A stretch of DNA of 64,000 nucleotides from Saturnia japonica (lineage: Eukaryota > Arthropoda > Insecta > Lepidoptera > Saturniidae): NCBI GenBank assembly GCA_033032175.1, contig CM065322.1, positions 3,348,001-3,412,000 on the forward strand, in the 5' to 3' direction. A program made the translations under genes and the position numbers. Below the pieces are notes generated by a model. It did no database searches. It was not told where the DNA came from and was given only the letters and a program-made list of their open reading frames with translations. Shown here one piece after another: positions 22,241 through 34,503 of this stretch. The stretch's first letter is position 1, and every line of letters begins with the position of its first letter.

Positions 22241-24484
22241 TTTACTCATATTATTGACAATTCATATATTTATAGTCTATCAATTGAGAAATGACATTTT
22301 TACAGAGTACATTTTATGAAAATTGGTTAAGAACTAAAAAAAATTACGATTCCGAAATTTATTATTGACGATTCTTATAGCGTTTTAATTTTGGAATGAG
22401 GTATGCTTGCTATGTACAAAATTCGATCAGGACATAGATGTATTAAAGATCGAATCTGTTTAGAATTGAGGAAATTATTTTTTAAAGTGAAAATTTCTTT
22501 AGCATCGTTGTGATTTGAAAGTCGATGAAACGAAAAAGCGACAATAAAAAAAGACAGATACATACATTCATAAGATTTAACGTGGGAGAAAATGAGACAG
22601 GAAGCCCCGGGAAAGTTTTAGGCAATGGTAAAATTGTACAAAAGATATTTGTTGCCTCGCAATTACATAAGCTTCCCGAGTAATAAATTTCACAAGAATC
22701 TGTGAAGTCGTGTTTGATTTAAACCCAGACATACAAGCAAACAGACAGAAAATAAAAATTCGTGGTCAGTGTCCTTTATATGGTATGTACATCGGGAAAT
22801 TTCAAAAATAAAAAATACATGACTACATATTTATTAACATAAATAAAAATTCTATATTATCAATGTCGCATAGTAAAATAACATACTTTCAACAGTAAGT
22901 GAATTTTGTAATACTATGAAAAATGTCGCTAAAGTAACATTAAAATAAAGCGATTGTAATAATAATTTCAAATTTAATTTAGTTTAAGTTCTATGATAAA
23001 ATTTACAGTACCTTGGCAGGCGTAGACCCTATTTTTATTATCTGTCATCCTCTTTTATAGAAATAAGTATATTTATAATTTTTACAGAAATAAGTTGAAC
23101 AAATATGTTCATTTCTACTCCGCAGTAGTATTTCTATGTAACGATTAGCAAGTACTGGATCTCTGGGAAATCTAAAAAAAAAAACAAAATAATTAAAGTG
23201 ATATAGATTTACAAAGAAATATGTTTCCATTCAGCTACTGTCAGCCACCTACTCATCGAGACGAACCTAACGAGTAAAAATTCAGTGTCCTTGCGTTAAG
23301 GCACTGAGGAGTTCCTATCACTGCCTACCAATATAGCGAACTACTCCAAAAGTAGGTACATTTATCCACATAATTTCAAACTATACAGTATTTTTAGTAG
23401 AATAGTATTTATATTTAACCTAAAAATTATTATATTATATTGTTATATATTTAATAACCGTCAGAGGGAATTTCAATGCAATTATAACAGCAATACTGGT
23501 AAGAAAATGTGACGTCTTTAGTTCTATGAAAAAATTGTATTTGTATAAAATAATTGATGTCACTTATTTATATGAAATCCCAACACTTACATAAGGAAAG
23601 TAAACGCCTTTATCTTTTTTGATGAAGTAGCCTTTGCAAAGTTTAATTACACAAAACGCCATCTTTAATTATAATTCTGAGAGCAAAAATACGTATATAC
23701 TCTGTGGTGAGCTAAATGTACTGACAGCGGTTTTAAGGGATGTGTTTATTTTTCATGCCTTTGAAAAATACTCCTTTAAAACGCCAGACTAAGAATCTAG
23801 ACGTTTATATAATCAAAGTTTATGGATTTATTTCTGTTTTGTTATGCCAAAGAAGTGTTAATTCTTACGTGCATACATACGTACAAACAGATTTTATATT
23901 TTAAGATAGTCTTGTGCACTAGTTACCTGACTTTATGCGTCAGTTGCTCGCATGAACTTGTAAAAAAACACGTAAAATAAAGCAATAGTAGGTATGCTAC
24001 ATGAAATTCAACTAGGTGATTATTTATAGATATACGAGTCGCCTTGTTCTATACGACCAGTTTCAGTTATACTCTTCAAATGAACGGATACCGCTAAATA
24101 AGCCTCTTTATTTTATCTTCTTTTATTTTTAGTTGAGTAGACTAAATTATAGCAAAGTCCTCATGAGATCAAACAGTAATATTACAAATATTCGCAATTG
24201 TACCTGCATTACTGATTTTTTTCTCAACGATCGTATTGTCTGTAAAGATTCAAAAGGTTAAAGGATGTCTATGATACACGAGTGGCTACGTTTATTAAAA
24301 ATAGAGAAATGAATAAAAAAAACTATATTGTTTGTATAGAATCAGCTACACATAAACCCATTTTATTTTTATATTTAACACTAACTCCAGAACTATTGGT
24401 GCTTGGGGTCACTCGAACTCAAATCGATTTTATCCTAAATTAATAAACATTATCGAAATTAAAAGTGTTTTATATCTCGCTTAT
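22241..24484. other. AT-rich non-coding stretch, partly duplicated in unit C
   Basis: 22245-23097 has a counterpart at 50414-51262 in unit C (for example CCTTGGCAGGCGTAGACCCT near 23012). 23098-24484 has no counterpart there. No gene is supported; frames at 22375-22563 and 23045-23230 show no features. Confidence 0.5.
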
Positions 24485-25134
24485 ACAGGATGGGCCAGAA
24501 ATATTTGCGAATTTTAAAAAATAATAAAAAAATAACTAAATACAATACACATACACATCTTTATTTCAATTAAAATAGACATCTGGGAAATTTAATTCTT
24601 AAAAAATACATCATTCAGGTGTGCACCATCCCGCTGCAAACATTTCTCAAATTGGTAAAAACTCGCTGAAACATTGCGCGAGGAATAGCTGCCATTTCTT
24701 CTCGGATATTTGTCTTCAACTGGTTAATCGTGGCTGGGTTATTGGAGTAAACTCTACTTTTCAGGCATCCCCACATTAAAAAGTCCGGTGGCGTTAGATT
24801 CGGACTTCTAGGCGGCCATGCAATTTCACCTCGGCGCGATATCAGTTTCCCAGCAAACATCACGTTTACGGCCGCCAACGAAGCATTAGATGTATGGTAT
24901 GTCGCACCATCTTGCGCGCATCGCGCGATTATAGGCTTCAAATTGTTGCAGTTGCAGAAAGAAAAATACCCTTAACATGGCTATGTATAGGTCGAAATTT
25001 ACAGTGACAGATTGCCTTTGTTGATTTTCAAAGAAATAGGGACCGATAATTCCGTGTGATGATATGACTGATGGCTTTAAAGAACAATAGTTTAGGTAAT
25101 TTATTTTTATAGCGATAACAATAGCTATTTTCAA
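24485..25134 (-). pseudogene. IS630/mariner-type transposase fragment, frameshifted
   Basis: Minus-strand transposase C-terminal half. 25134-24886 reads SSHGIIGPYFFENQQRQSV, LYIAMLRVFF and QLQQFEAYNR; the frame then shifts near 24900 and continues at 24941-24615 with QDGATYHTSNAS (second catalytic D region), then WPPRSPNLTPPDFLMWG (third catalytic position) and LKTNIREEMAAIP. A likely terminal sequence, ACAGGATGGGCCAGAAATAT, lies at 24487. The N-terminal DNA-binding region and first catalytic D are missing. The third-motif DLTP is changed to NLTP. Inactive. Confidence 0.8.
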
Positions 25135-25274
25135 AATTGAAAAAACACAGACTCTGCTATAAATTTCATTCAGTAAGTATACAAAGTATTATGATCTACT
25201 ACGTAGTATATTTTGAGTACTATTTGAGTTATCATCAAACCTTAAGATATTGCATTTGTTCGTGAGTTGCTACG

Positions 25275-25690
25275 TCTAGATCACTAAATATTATTGTTGA
25301 ACGTGCACAAAGGGCCGTTCTGAAAGTTCTGTTGCGGCTATATTATAGACTCCCTGCAACATTATTGTATCAGCAGGCAAAAGTATTGTCAGTTCAAAAA
25401 CTATTTGTCAACCAATTTATTAGACGCTATCGCCAAACTATGAATTCCATTATAACGGGTTCAACCCGTAAAAAAAAATTTGATCGCTTTCCTATACCGC
25501 AAATTGAAACTACACTAGCTCGTAAGACATATCGGTATCAAGGCCCATATCAATTACCGTAATACATTTAGGAATCTTAACAATCATCGACTAAAAAATA
25601 AATTAAAGGAAATTCTTTATAAATACGATTATTATAGAATAGAGAATCTACTAAAACTAGTAAAGTAGTAACTACTCTATCACTCCACTA
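25275..25690 (+). pseudogene. LINE reverse transcriptase C-terminal fragment, unit A
   Basis: Reads VERAQRAVLKVLL, then LYYRLPATLLYQQAKVLSVQ (open from 25332), then RKKKFDRFPIPQIETTLARK, the tail of a CR1/Jockey-type ORF2, ending in stops near 25560-25690. A homologous copy with the same truncation lies at 51490-51910, so the fragment was present before the units were duplicated. Confidence 0.72.
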
Positions 25691-25839
25691 TTAGTGAGGA
25701 TACTCTATATAACTAAACAACATTCATGCGGTGTACACATCCTTGTAAGCACACACCCACACACCCACACACACGGATGAACGGAATCGAATCGAATGAA
25801 ACGATGAACGGAAAGCTCTTTACCACCGTAAAGTAACAA

Positions 25840-26530
25840 ACTACATTGAGCCCTGGAGAACTTGGCACGGAGGAACGGCTAAATAGCATACGACGATGGC
25901 AATCGAAGTGGGATACCAATACAAAAGGCAGATAGACCACAGTCTTATTCCACAAGCTGATGTCTGGTTGAACTGTAATCATGGAGAGGTCAATTACTAC
26001 CTAACACAAATGATCTCAGGACATGGGTGCTATCGGGCATACTTTTATAAATATAAGCACGAGGCATCTCTAATGTGCCCGTTCTGCCCAGGAGTTAGTG
26101 AAGGTGAAGAGCACGTGTTCTTTACCTGTCCTCATTTCGACCCATTACGCAGTACCTGGGCAAAGGCCCTTAAGAAGAAAATTCAGCCAGTCTTTGATGG
26201 AAGCTATGCTTTCATCGGAGGCAGCATGGCAGGCGACAAGCGCTTTTGCGACGGAAGTTCTTCAGGAACTCCGTCGGTTGGAAAGAAAGCGGTCGGAAAA
26301 CAAAACTCGTGACATTAGCACGACGGAAGAGCAGTAGCTAGAGCCTCCCTCCACGAAGAAATACCTAGCTGCGGTTCCGTGGGGGAAGAGGAGCTTGACA
26401 CCAGAGGAGGTTTTTGGTCGATATGGGGGCAGTCATAGCTTCGAGTCCGACATACCCAGGTTAGACCCTGATGATACGTAACAGTATTTTTGTCCATACC
26501 TCTGGATCTACCCCCTCCACCATTATTCTT
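25840..26530 (+). pseudogene. R1-clade LINE 3' fragment (C-terminal zinc-finger region)
   Basis: The end of an R1-type ORF2. EERLNSIRRWQSKWDTNTKG reads from about 25860; the frame shifts near 25930; then ADVWLNCNHGEVNYYLTQM, SGHGCYRAYFYKY and a Cys/His cluster, CPFCPGVSEGEEHVFFTC (C-x2-C-x9-H-x4-C), follow. A second frameshift near 26200 moves the end (ATEVLQELRRLERKRS) into another frame, stopping at 26335-26337. A 3' UTR follows. The matching place in unit C (after 51950) lacks it, so it is specific to unit A. A CACACACCC microsatellite borders it at 25750-25775. Confidence 0.8.
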
Positions 26531-26574
26531 TCACCAATATAAAACTGGAATGTCAGCAAGTAACATAGGCCATA

Positions 26575-26720
26575 CCATAATTTGAAAAATTAATTTATTT
26601 CTCATAAAAATGTCGATAGTTTTACACAAAGTGTATAAAATTACCTACACCCGTGTAGTTGCGTTGGCTATGTTTGTCGTATAAAATTAACACGGGTGAA
26701 ACCGTATGGCACAGCTAGTA
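26575..26720 (-). repeat. Dispersed repeat (family b), inverse of 60115-60265
   Basis: The strand shown is the reverse of the copy at 60115-60265. Shared pieces are ATAAAAATGTCGATAGTTTT, ACACAAAGTGTATAAAATTA and ACACGGGTGAAACCGT. Fragments of the same family occur near 5100 and 6610. Confidence 0.55.
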
Positions 26721-26904
26721 TGACTTAAAAACACATGCACACAGTTTGATTTTTGTTGTTTTATTTGTAATTTGCCTTATTTGTATTTAATTTTATTCTT
26801 TAAATACGTAATATGAGAAAAAATATATACTTTCATAAGCATTTAATAAAATGCTGTTATTTTGATATTATTACAAACAGACATTTCAATTTTATTAATT
26901 GTAT

Positions 26905-27329
26905 TGAAGATGATCAAGGGTTTCGTATTCTTTCATACGTCGATTAGTAGCGCTACTTCTCCTGCAGGCGTCATATACTAATAATAAATGATGTACAGTT
27001 ATACAAATACATAGAATAAATTAAACAAAATTTAAAATGTGGTTATACAAAGTTTTTATTACTATAAAAATATCCTTACAATGACACTTGTGTTTATTTT
27101 AGTTACGTCAATATTGTCTATATTAATATAAATATTGATTTTCTAATACAGCCTATGCTACAAAGCCACGTAGGGCTAATGAAGGAACAATATTGTTGTG
27201 TTTTCACAGCGGGGCTGTTGCAACCACAATCTCTTTAGACGTTGAACTAGACGTCTCGTCGCGTAGATCAGATAAAATACCTTAATTTAAAATTAATAAA
27301 TTTAGGTATTATTACAACAGTGCTTTAAA
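26905..27329 (+). promoter_or_regulatory. Conserved 5' flank of Gr copy 2 (candidate promoter and 5' UTR)
   Basis: Matches the flanks of copies 1 and 4 from GATCAAGGGTTTCGT (26913) to the start codon. Landmarks include GGAACAATATTGTTGTG at about 27184 and GTGCTTTAAAATGG at the ATG. No insertion interrupts it here, unlike copy 4. Confidence 0.4.
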
Positions 27330-30300
27330 ATGGTGTTCAGATATTTATCCATAAAGCAAGTTATGAAGATAAGGCTGTTTCTGGGCTTGTACAACAATGA
27401 TTCGCGGAACAAATTTTTTGATTTCATAGCAAAATCTTACTGCTTCTCGATCAGTGTTTTGATTTACAATTTTCTCATTACTTTCATGTCAACTTGTAAA
27501 TCAAGTTTTGCTATAGTTTTAGGTTCTGGTTTAATAGTTTACGGTGCCATCAGTTTTATCTCTTTAAGCACTGGTGATAGATACTTCTTCCTTTATTTGG
27601 AGCGCCTGAGTCATGTAAACATTTCATCTCACCATAATCTTAGAAATATACCGATAACGACATCCATTGTTATAATATCAGTTACTTTGATATCTTTTCA
27701 AAGGTTACTGACTGTATTTTTGGGTGAGCCAATAAATATCTTTGACTTTTTAAAGTGGGATATGGTATTCGCAGTATATTATTTGAAAAATACAATTCAG
27801 ACCATGAGTTTAGAATTGCTGTGGAATCACGTAAGGATGTTGCGGAAGATGTTGGAGTCGAAAGTAAGAACTCTGGGTGTCGTCCGCGCTTTGGAAGATG
27901 TACAAAGATATCTAGTCATGTATAAATTATTCCTTGGATATTTTAACTTAATTAAAGTATATCTAAAAATACCGGTGAGTAGTTTATCTACAGTTTTAAC
28001 ATTGTATATGCCTACTATGTTTCATAATTACATCTAATAGTATAATTCATTGTTACAGATATTATTATCTTTAATTGACTTAGTTGTTGCAATATGTGCT
28101 AATATTTATGATATAATTGCTAGTAATGATGCTATTGTAAGTATCTATTTTTATTAATACTTCACATTACAATTATTTATATTATACGCATCTACCTATA
28201 TAGAATAATGATTGGTTAGTTTAGTACGTAGAGACTATTTGAAATGATGCTAGTGTGCGTGACAAAAAATATTTTTGTGAACTTCTAAACTATACCCTAA
28301 TAATAAGAAAAATATTTTAGACAAACCAATATTCAAATAAATGTTATGAATTTAGCTCAACAATATATAATTGACGAATAATAAATGAATGGAAAATGTA
28401 TCAGTATAGTGTGTGTATGATGTGTATAGTGGTTATTATATAAAAAAATTATGTGTGCAATTTACACGTGCTAGAAGTGAAACCTTCACATCTATGTTTT
28501 TTTTAATTCAGAAAATGATCAAATGCACACTAATTTAAAGTTTATGAAAATGTACATACAAGTACTCAATAAATATTCACAATATCATTTTCAATTAGTG
28601 CACATTTGAAATATCCATGGTAACCTAACACAATATCAATCAGTAACAGAATGTCATAAGTGTTGTCTAAAAGATTTTCTTTCGTGCCTTTTTAGTGTGG
28701 TAATAAAATTCATTATTGCCTGGCAACAAACATCTTTTTTACCATTTTACCATTGCCTAAATCTTTCCTATCTCATTTTTTCCTACGTTAAATCTTATGA
28801 ATTTATGTGTCTGTCTCTTTTTACTGTCGCTTTCGCTTTTTCGTTTCATCGAATTTCAAATAACAACGATGCTTAAGAAGTTTTCACTTCAAAAACTTAA
28901 TAATTTAGTAGCTTGCAGCTTTAAAAATAATCTAGGGTACATAGGAAAATAACAGACGTACCAAAAATTACTAAAATAAAAATATTGTCAAAAAAACTAA
29001 GCCGATCCTTTTCTCGTAGGCCAATACAATAAAATATAATATCTTTATTTGTTTGAATAAGGTCATTACGTGTTTTAAATTTAGAAAAATACTTCTATCA
29101 TATTCTAATATATTATATTAAAATTAAGATATATACTCATTACTACAAATTACAACATGATATAAAACCTATAAAAATTATTAAATATCCAAAATAGTTA
29201 ATATTATTAATTACATATATAGTACTAGCTATGCCCACGACTTCGTCCACGTGGCATAATTCCTGAATGAAAAACAGCAACTAAATAAAAACCTCACCTC
29301 ACCTGAATCTCACCTTATGGTATTTGACTCGTATAAGCTTTGACAATTCCCAACTTAAATCATTTTAACTTCCTGAGGCTTGGCGGGTCAAATACGGTAC
29401 ATCGATAAAGAAAAAAAATTTAACATATTTTACAAACAATTAAAACCTTATATGTAAAACGAAAAGTTATCTCATAGATAAAATAAAAAAAATAATAAAT
29501 TTGACAATTAATATTTTTTCATAGCTCTAGGACATATTTATGTTCAAAATCTTTGCAGTTGCACATAAATATGGGAATTTAGTATTTTTATGTCTAGTCC
29601 TTAGAAGGGTAAATGTTAACCGATATCATTGTACAGATATTATCTAAAAAACATAAAGACTGACTGCTATGCTCGAGGTTCTTGGTTCGATTCCCAGGTC
29701 GAGCAAAGTATTATTGGGGTTTTCTATGAAAATTTCAGTAGAGCACCTCGGAGTTTGGCTTTGTGCCCGTTTAATGGCAATAGGCTCGCCCCATATTACA
29801 TGGTACCTAAAAATACACCCGATGTTACAACACCCGTTACACCCGAACAATAAAATATAATGTTTATTGAAATATTGTAAATAAAGCACTTTTCGAGGAA
29901 TCCATTATAAAAACTATAATAATATATTATTATCTTGCGAGACTTGAAAATATTAGGTCAAAACTAGACACCTTAGGATAAACAGAACTTTGTTGTATAT
30001 TTATAGGTTACTGTACAGTTGGGCTTCACAATACTTGTACGCTTTGTGGTGATTTGCATCCTGCTAGTGTTGGCAGAGCTTGTCACAGATGAGGTGGAGA
30101 ACATGAAACTGCTGCTTATGAATCAACTCATATACTGCAAAGGTTTCTGCTTGAGTAATTTATATTTAAAATTCAGCAGTAGAACAAAAAGAACAAAATA
30201 CCGATTTTAATGAAGGCATAAATTTTAATGCGAACTTCGAACTTAACTATAATTACTCGTAATGTATACATATGTTAAAAGTAATTTTGTTACACAACTA

Positions 30301-31323
30301 TATTAGTCATTATGATTAAGAAGTCATGATCCGTGCCACCTTACCGGGGATCCTCAGTGGTTTCCAACGGGAGACCTCCATAGAGATATGGATCTTCCTT
30401 CGATTCATACCTATGCTAGACATCTCTCTTGTATTATTCCACCGTCTCTCTAAACAGAGCGTGCCAGTGCCCAGGCCCGCGTAACCACCGTTCTCTCCGC
30501 AAAGGACGAGCGGTCAACTTCGCTCCCGCATACCCGCCACGTCCACCCTCTCTGGCGGCAACCCAAGCCTAGGTCCATTCCTCGGTGTGATGCCCTTGGG
30601 TCAGGCAGCCACCCGCGCGATACAAGTGACACTATACGTGCAACACTTAGCTACCCACATACAAACATCACACACATATGTTACATAATATGTGCACACC
30701 TCACCGGTACATAGGTTCTGTAACGAACATTTTTCTTTTCTTTTTTTGCGCTAGTTAGTGTAGAAATACTTTCAAATCACTAAATACACATACACATGGT
30801 TCCTTCCTTCCTCCCAGGAGGAAGGGAACATGTCTATGCGTATATATTAGTTAGCTCAAATTTGTAGGAGTAGGAAATTAGCCAGATCGCCACCTATTCG
30901 CATGCGTGACGACCGCCCGAGTTGAGGTTCGGCCACTCTGGCACTTTCGTGCGAGTCATCCAAAACTTTCGCGGCTGAGTGCCCTCTGCGCTCGCTCCCA
31001 AGTTCGGTAAAGCTGTAAAAGCCTCAGCGGCTTCAGGGCCCCTAAGGCTAATAGTGTAGTCAGATCTAAACAAAAAGTCATGATTCCTAAAGAAGAAAGT
31101 AATAAATTACCATATTTATGCTTATTTTACAGATACCACCGAGCAACGCAAGGTTATCTACTGGTTGAACTTTTTGGACAAGCATTCATTCAAGTTCACA
31201 ATCTTCAGAGTAATCACCGTTAACGTAGTACTTATTGCTAGCATCATCAGCATCTCCACGACATACGCTTTGGCTGTTATACAATTCACTCACATCCTTG
31301 AAACAACTACAGCCCAGAACTAA
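27330..31323 (+). CDS. Gustatory receptor copy 2, four exons, intact, 349 aa
   Basis: Membrane chemoreceptor of the insect Gr family, expected in gustatory neurons as a ligand-gated ion channel. Exons: 27330-27974 (215 codons, donor GTGAGT), 28059-28136, 30007-30142, 31133-31323, joined in phases 0, 0, 1 with GT/AG borders. The product starts MVFRYLSIKQVMKIRLF and has several hydrophobic segments (for example residues about 47-90, 116-135 and most of exons 2-4). Exon 3 encodes LAELVTDEVENMKLLL. Exon 4 contains TTYALAVIQF, the TY-x5-QF motif that separates Grs from odorant receptors. Length is at the short end for Grs. The ligand cannot be told. Introns 2 and 3 carry a SINE-like and a GC-rich repeat. 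No stop or frameshift was seen. The Kozak context TTAAAATGG is shared by all copies. Confidence 0.88.
29627..29848 (+). repeat. tRNA-like SINE in intron 2 of Gr copy 2
   Basis: Contains GGTTCGATTCCCAGG, a pol III B box / tRNA T-arm-like sequence, after GACTGCTATGCTCGAGG. It then has AATTTCAGTAG, GTTTGGCTTTGTGCCCG and CAATAGGCTCGCCCC, shared with the copy at 36256-36530. Only a T-arm is convincing, so it is not called a tRNA gene. The matching intron of copy 3 lacks it (around 39720). Confidence 0.62.
30331..31074 (+). repeat. GC-rich retro-insertion in intron 3 of Gr copy 2, with 10-base target duplication
   Basis: Flanked by AAGTCATGAT at 30321-30330 and 31075-31084. The insert is GC-rich, non-coding by eye and A-rich at its right end, suggesting a plus-oriented retroposed sequence. 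The same insertion, at the same site, is in copy 3 (40195-41074) but not in copies 1 or 4. Relative to copy 3 it lacks about 136 bases after ACATCTCTCT (near 30430). The open frame at 30450-30632 is an accident of base composition. Confidence 0.75.
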
Positions 31324-32345
31324 TACTAACAAATATTGCCATGAAACATAATTTAAACTTTTAATCTATTTTGTTTATTGTTTGGAATTTGATGCAAGTG
31401 TTTATTATTGATATATTGTGCACACGTAAATTAAGAAATAAAATACTGAGGAGTAAATACCAGCATACTAACAAATATCATAAAAAAATGTAACAATATG
31501 ATTTATGACATAAATAGTAATAATTACATTTTACTTAGAATAGTCTCATGTAAATACATAATATAAACAAGTGCAAAACTTACCCTAATGGCAAGTTTAT
31601 TCTGTTGCGTTCCGGGATCAGCCGATATATATTCAGTAATCAAGCGAGGAAGTAGAGCAACTGTAATCGACAATGTCGCGATGTCCACCCATGTGATGAT
31701 AAGGCAGCCATTGTAGTCACTGACTTTCGGTTTGTCGCGTTTCGGAATCAGCCAGTATATATCCAGCTTCTGAGGAGCTTACAGGCCAGCATGACAGCAG
31801 CGACTGGCGATGAATATGCAATCTTTATGTGCGGTAACCGTTAACTTTGGATTTTACTGTGATGACCGTCAGTTACAGTGACACCATTTTACCGTGCTAG
31901 TATTAAAAAAGTAGGATGTATGAAAGAAGGATCTTGGCTTTTCTAATTAGTTAGAAATACATATGGTGTATTTTGTTATTATTATAGAGTGAACCACATT
32001 TTGAAAGAAGAGCTGACGGTATGAACGAGCCAGGAGTGTGAGTGAAACAGATTATAAGATTGTGTAAGAGAGAGGACGTGGATATTTTGGCGACGTCATA
32101 GGTGTGAACATAAGTAATTAAACAGTGATATTTTAAGACGAGTTACTTTTTCCTAAGTAAATCACTGATTTTCACTTATTTAAATAAATTTGTGCTATTT
32201 TTCACACAGTACCAGTTTTATAAAGAGTTTCTCAAATTTACAAAAGATTTGAATTTCCTGCCGTTGTGCGGTAAAGTGTTGGCAAGAAAAATAATACATT
32301 TTGACAACTGAAGTTTAGGGTTAGTATTAACGGAGCATTACACAA
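31324..32345. other. Conserved 3' flank of Gr copy 2
   Basis: Matches 41324-42550 closely and 19006-20060 in unit A. A seven-base loss near 31680 relative to unit A breaks the minus-strand frame seen there. No gene supported. Confidence 0.5.
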
Positions 32346-32970
32346 GAGGGTAGTGAAGGTCTGTGGTGTTGGTGAATACACTTGTTTAATTTCTTTTTAT
32401 TATTTATTAATTATTTATATATTTTTGTTTATTGTAGAGTAGTCTAAATTGATATTAAGTATAGTGTTGGTAAGTAAAAGGTGAAATATTAATGGGCTCC
32501 CCGATATACCATCTCGTATGCAATGTAATATTTCTTCTATTAAAAGGCACTCAGGAAATGATCACATTTATAAATCTATTGTTCCTCCTGCTTCATATAT
32601 TCAATACTCCTTTACCATCATCTGATTTGATTCTTCTCTCCTAAGATATTACAGCTCGGAAGTGGGCCCTTTTATAGTTCATGTCGCACGAATTGATGCT
32701 GATTCCTTGGCTTGTATGTCTATTGGTCTTTTAAAATTTGAGTAACGTTTATTTTAAAATACAGTCTCTGGAATAATCTTAAATTTAATTAAATCTGTTG
32801 GACGCAATAAAGTTTCAATAGAATTTATTTAATTTACTGAAGCTAATAACTTTTTAGAAAATCATATATTTACAGCGATGATGTCCAGGTATCATATAAC
32901 CAGGTCTGGTATTATTAAAGATTTCCCAATAGACTGGTCGATGGAGGAACTGATTAGGTATGTCAAATAC
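32346..32970 (+). mobile_element. 5' part of a LINE, cut by a BEL/Pao insertion
   Basis: Matches 42551-43165 of the LINE in unit C: GGTCTGTGGTGTTGGTGAAT near the start, then a 5' UTR, then the ORF1 segment RSGIIKDFPIDWS and EELIRYVKY at about 32900-32968. It ends at 32970, where the BEL long terminal repeat begins. The open frame 32878-33198 is a chance join of ORF1 and the LTR. Confidence 0.75.
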
Positions 32971-33217
32971 TGTTACGGCATACATGCGCGGCGGCGGGGA
33001 GCTGGGCGCGAGCGGGCTTTACCCCGCGCGCCTGCAAGTGCGCGGCCGCGTGCCCTCGCTCCGCGAGACGGCTCCACACTCACTCGCACGTCTAACTCAC
33101 AGCGCGACATTGTATTTGGTTCAATAAAACGATTGCTGTTGCAAAGTTTCTTTTTGCTATCAAATCAACTAAAATTTACCAGCCCTACAACCACCTAAGC
33201 TATCGAAGCAACGAACA
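32971..33217 (+). repeat. Candidate 5' LTR of the BEL/Pao element
   Basis: Begins TGTTACGGCATACATGCGCG and is proposed to end ...GCAACGAACA, just before the TGGTCCTTCGC motif seen at the start of insect BEL leaders. It contains a strongly GC- and CpG-rich core (about 32988-33095) in an otherwise AT-rich region. The 3' border is inferred because there is no second LTR to compare. Confidence 0.5.
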
Positions 33218-33814
33218 AATGGTCCTTCGCCTTAACATAAAAAGAAGATTATAGCGAAAAAACGCAGCGGTATATCGACGTCATATTGCAATTTTACACT
33301 TCGTGACAATACGCCAGCACGAAGGTCAAACAGAAGACACCTGTGCACATATTTCCTGCACCGAGGATACTTCTGTTTGGTTCAAGCACACGACCGACAT
33401 ACTACGGAATACTTCATTGGGAATCAGAACGTTTAAAATTCAAGATTGTCGTATTTTCTGTTGAAACTACCTCCGAGCCATTTACCTACATAAAACTCAG
33501 CGATTGAGGAATTGACTTTAAATGAGTGAGTTCGTTCCAAATTCCTATGTTTTGTATAACTATAATAACATTTTACCTAATACCTACCTTTTTTTTTTAA
33601 ATCTTATATGTTATATTTCGTCGTATGATAATTAGCATTTTATAACTTTTTTGAAGTTATATCTTTCTTTAAACATAATTTATAGGTAACGATCGCTTTG
33701 TTTATATTTATTGTGATTTGTAACGTGCCAACAACTACCTTACTCTATAATTATTTCATTTTTATAAAAAATATTTTTTTATTCTTGTACCTTCAATTTT
33801 CGGTAATATAGAAA

Positions 33815-34231
33815 ATGAGTGAAAGTAAGATTAAAGAAATTATTAGATTACGTGGAGGTGTTAAGGCAAGATTGACGTACTTTAGTAATTATGTAAAAAC
33901 CTTATTAAATTTAGAAACAATAGAGGATTATCAAATAACAGAATTAGAGATACGTTTTGCAAAATTACCTACCGAATTTAATAAATTTCAGAGCGAGTTC
34001 GAAGTGTTGTCTGATGAAATCGAAGAAGAAGATATTTACGCTGAACGGCAGGTGTTCGAGTCCAAGTACTACGCGGTCATGGCGCAGGCCACACAGATCA
34101 TTAAAACAGCTGGGAAGGTCCGTGACGAGCCACAGCTGTGTGTCGACGCCGCTTCAAACAGCTCCGATTCACATCAGGATTTCGTGAGATTGCCAAAAAT
34201 TAATCTACCTTATTTCGATGGTAACATTTAG
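33815..34231 (+). pseudogene. BEL/Pao gag N-terminal part
   Basis: The 138-residue open stretch starts MSESKIKEIIRLRGGVKAR and includes PKINLPYFDGNI, matching the start of the conserved BEL gag domain. It stops at 34229-34231. The next codons (HWLEFRDTYISLIHSN, then NKFHYLRAALT) continue gag in the same frame up to a second stop at 34335. Gag packages the element RNA into particles. The stop where Q or another residue is expected and the following replaced segment make it non-functional. Confidence 0.82.
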
Positions 34232-34503
34232 CACTGGCTCGAGTTTCGAGATACTTATATTTCTTTAATACACAGTAATAAAAATATGAGCGATATAAAT
34301 AAATTTCACTACCTTCGCGCCGCCCTTACCGTTTAAACGGCAGGCCGCCATTTTGGAAAAAAACGCTCAAGCGGCGGGGGTGTTCCCGCGCAAAAGCTAA
34401 AGTCCGCGGGCGTGCAGTAATTTACTTATTTAGCAGTAATTTTGTATAGTACCTATATATAAAACTATAGTTTTCCTATTCTTTATGAACTGATAGTTAT
34501 TTC

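Noticed and set aside
29685..29715. A tRNA gene (also at 36310)
   Set aside because: Only a T-arm/B box is convincing; no acceptor, D or anticodon arms, and the sequence is repeated with a SINE body.
30450..30632. Open frames in the GC-rich intron 3 repeats (also 40762-40962 and 40893-41081)
   Set aside because: They differ between two nearly identical copies and lie inside a repeat; composition explains them.
32878..33198. 106-residue open frame with an arginine-rich middle
   Set aside because: It is LINE ORF1 fused by chance to the BEL LTR; the GC-rich LTR lacks stops by composition.
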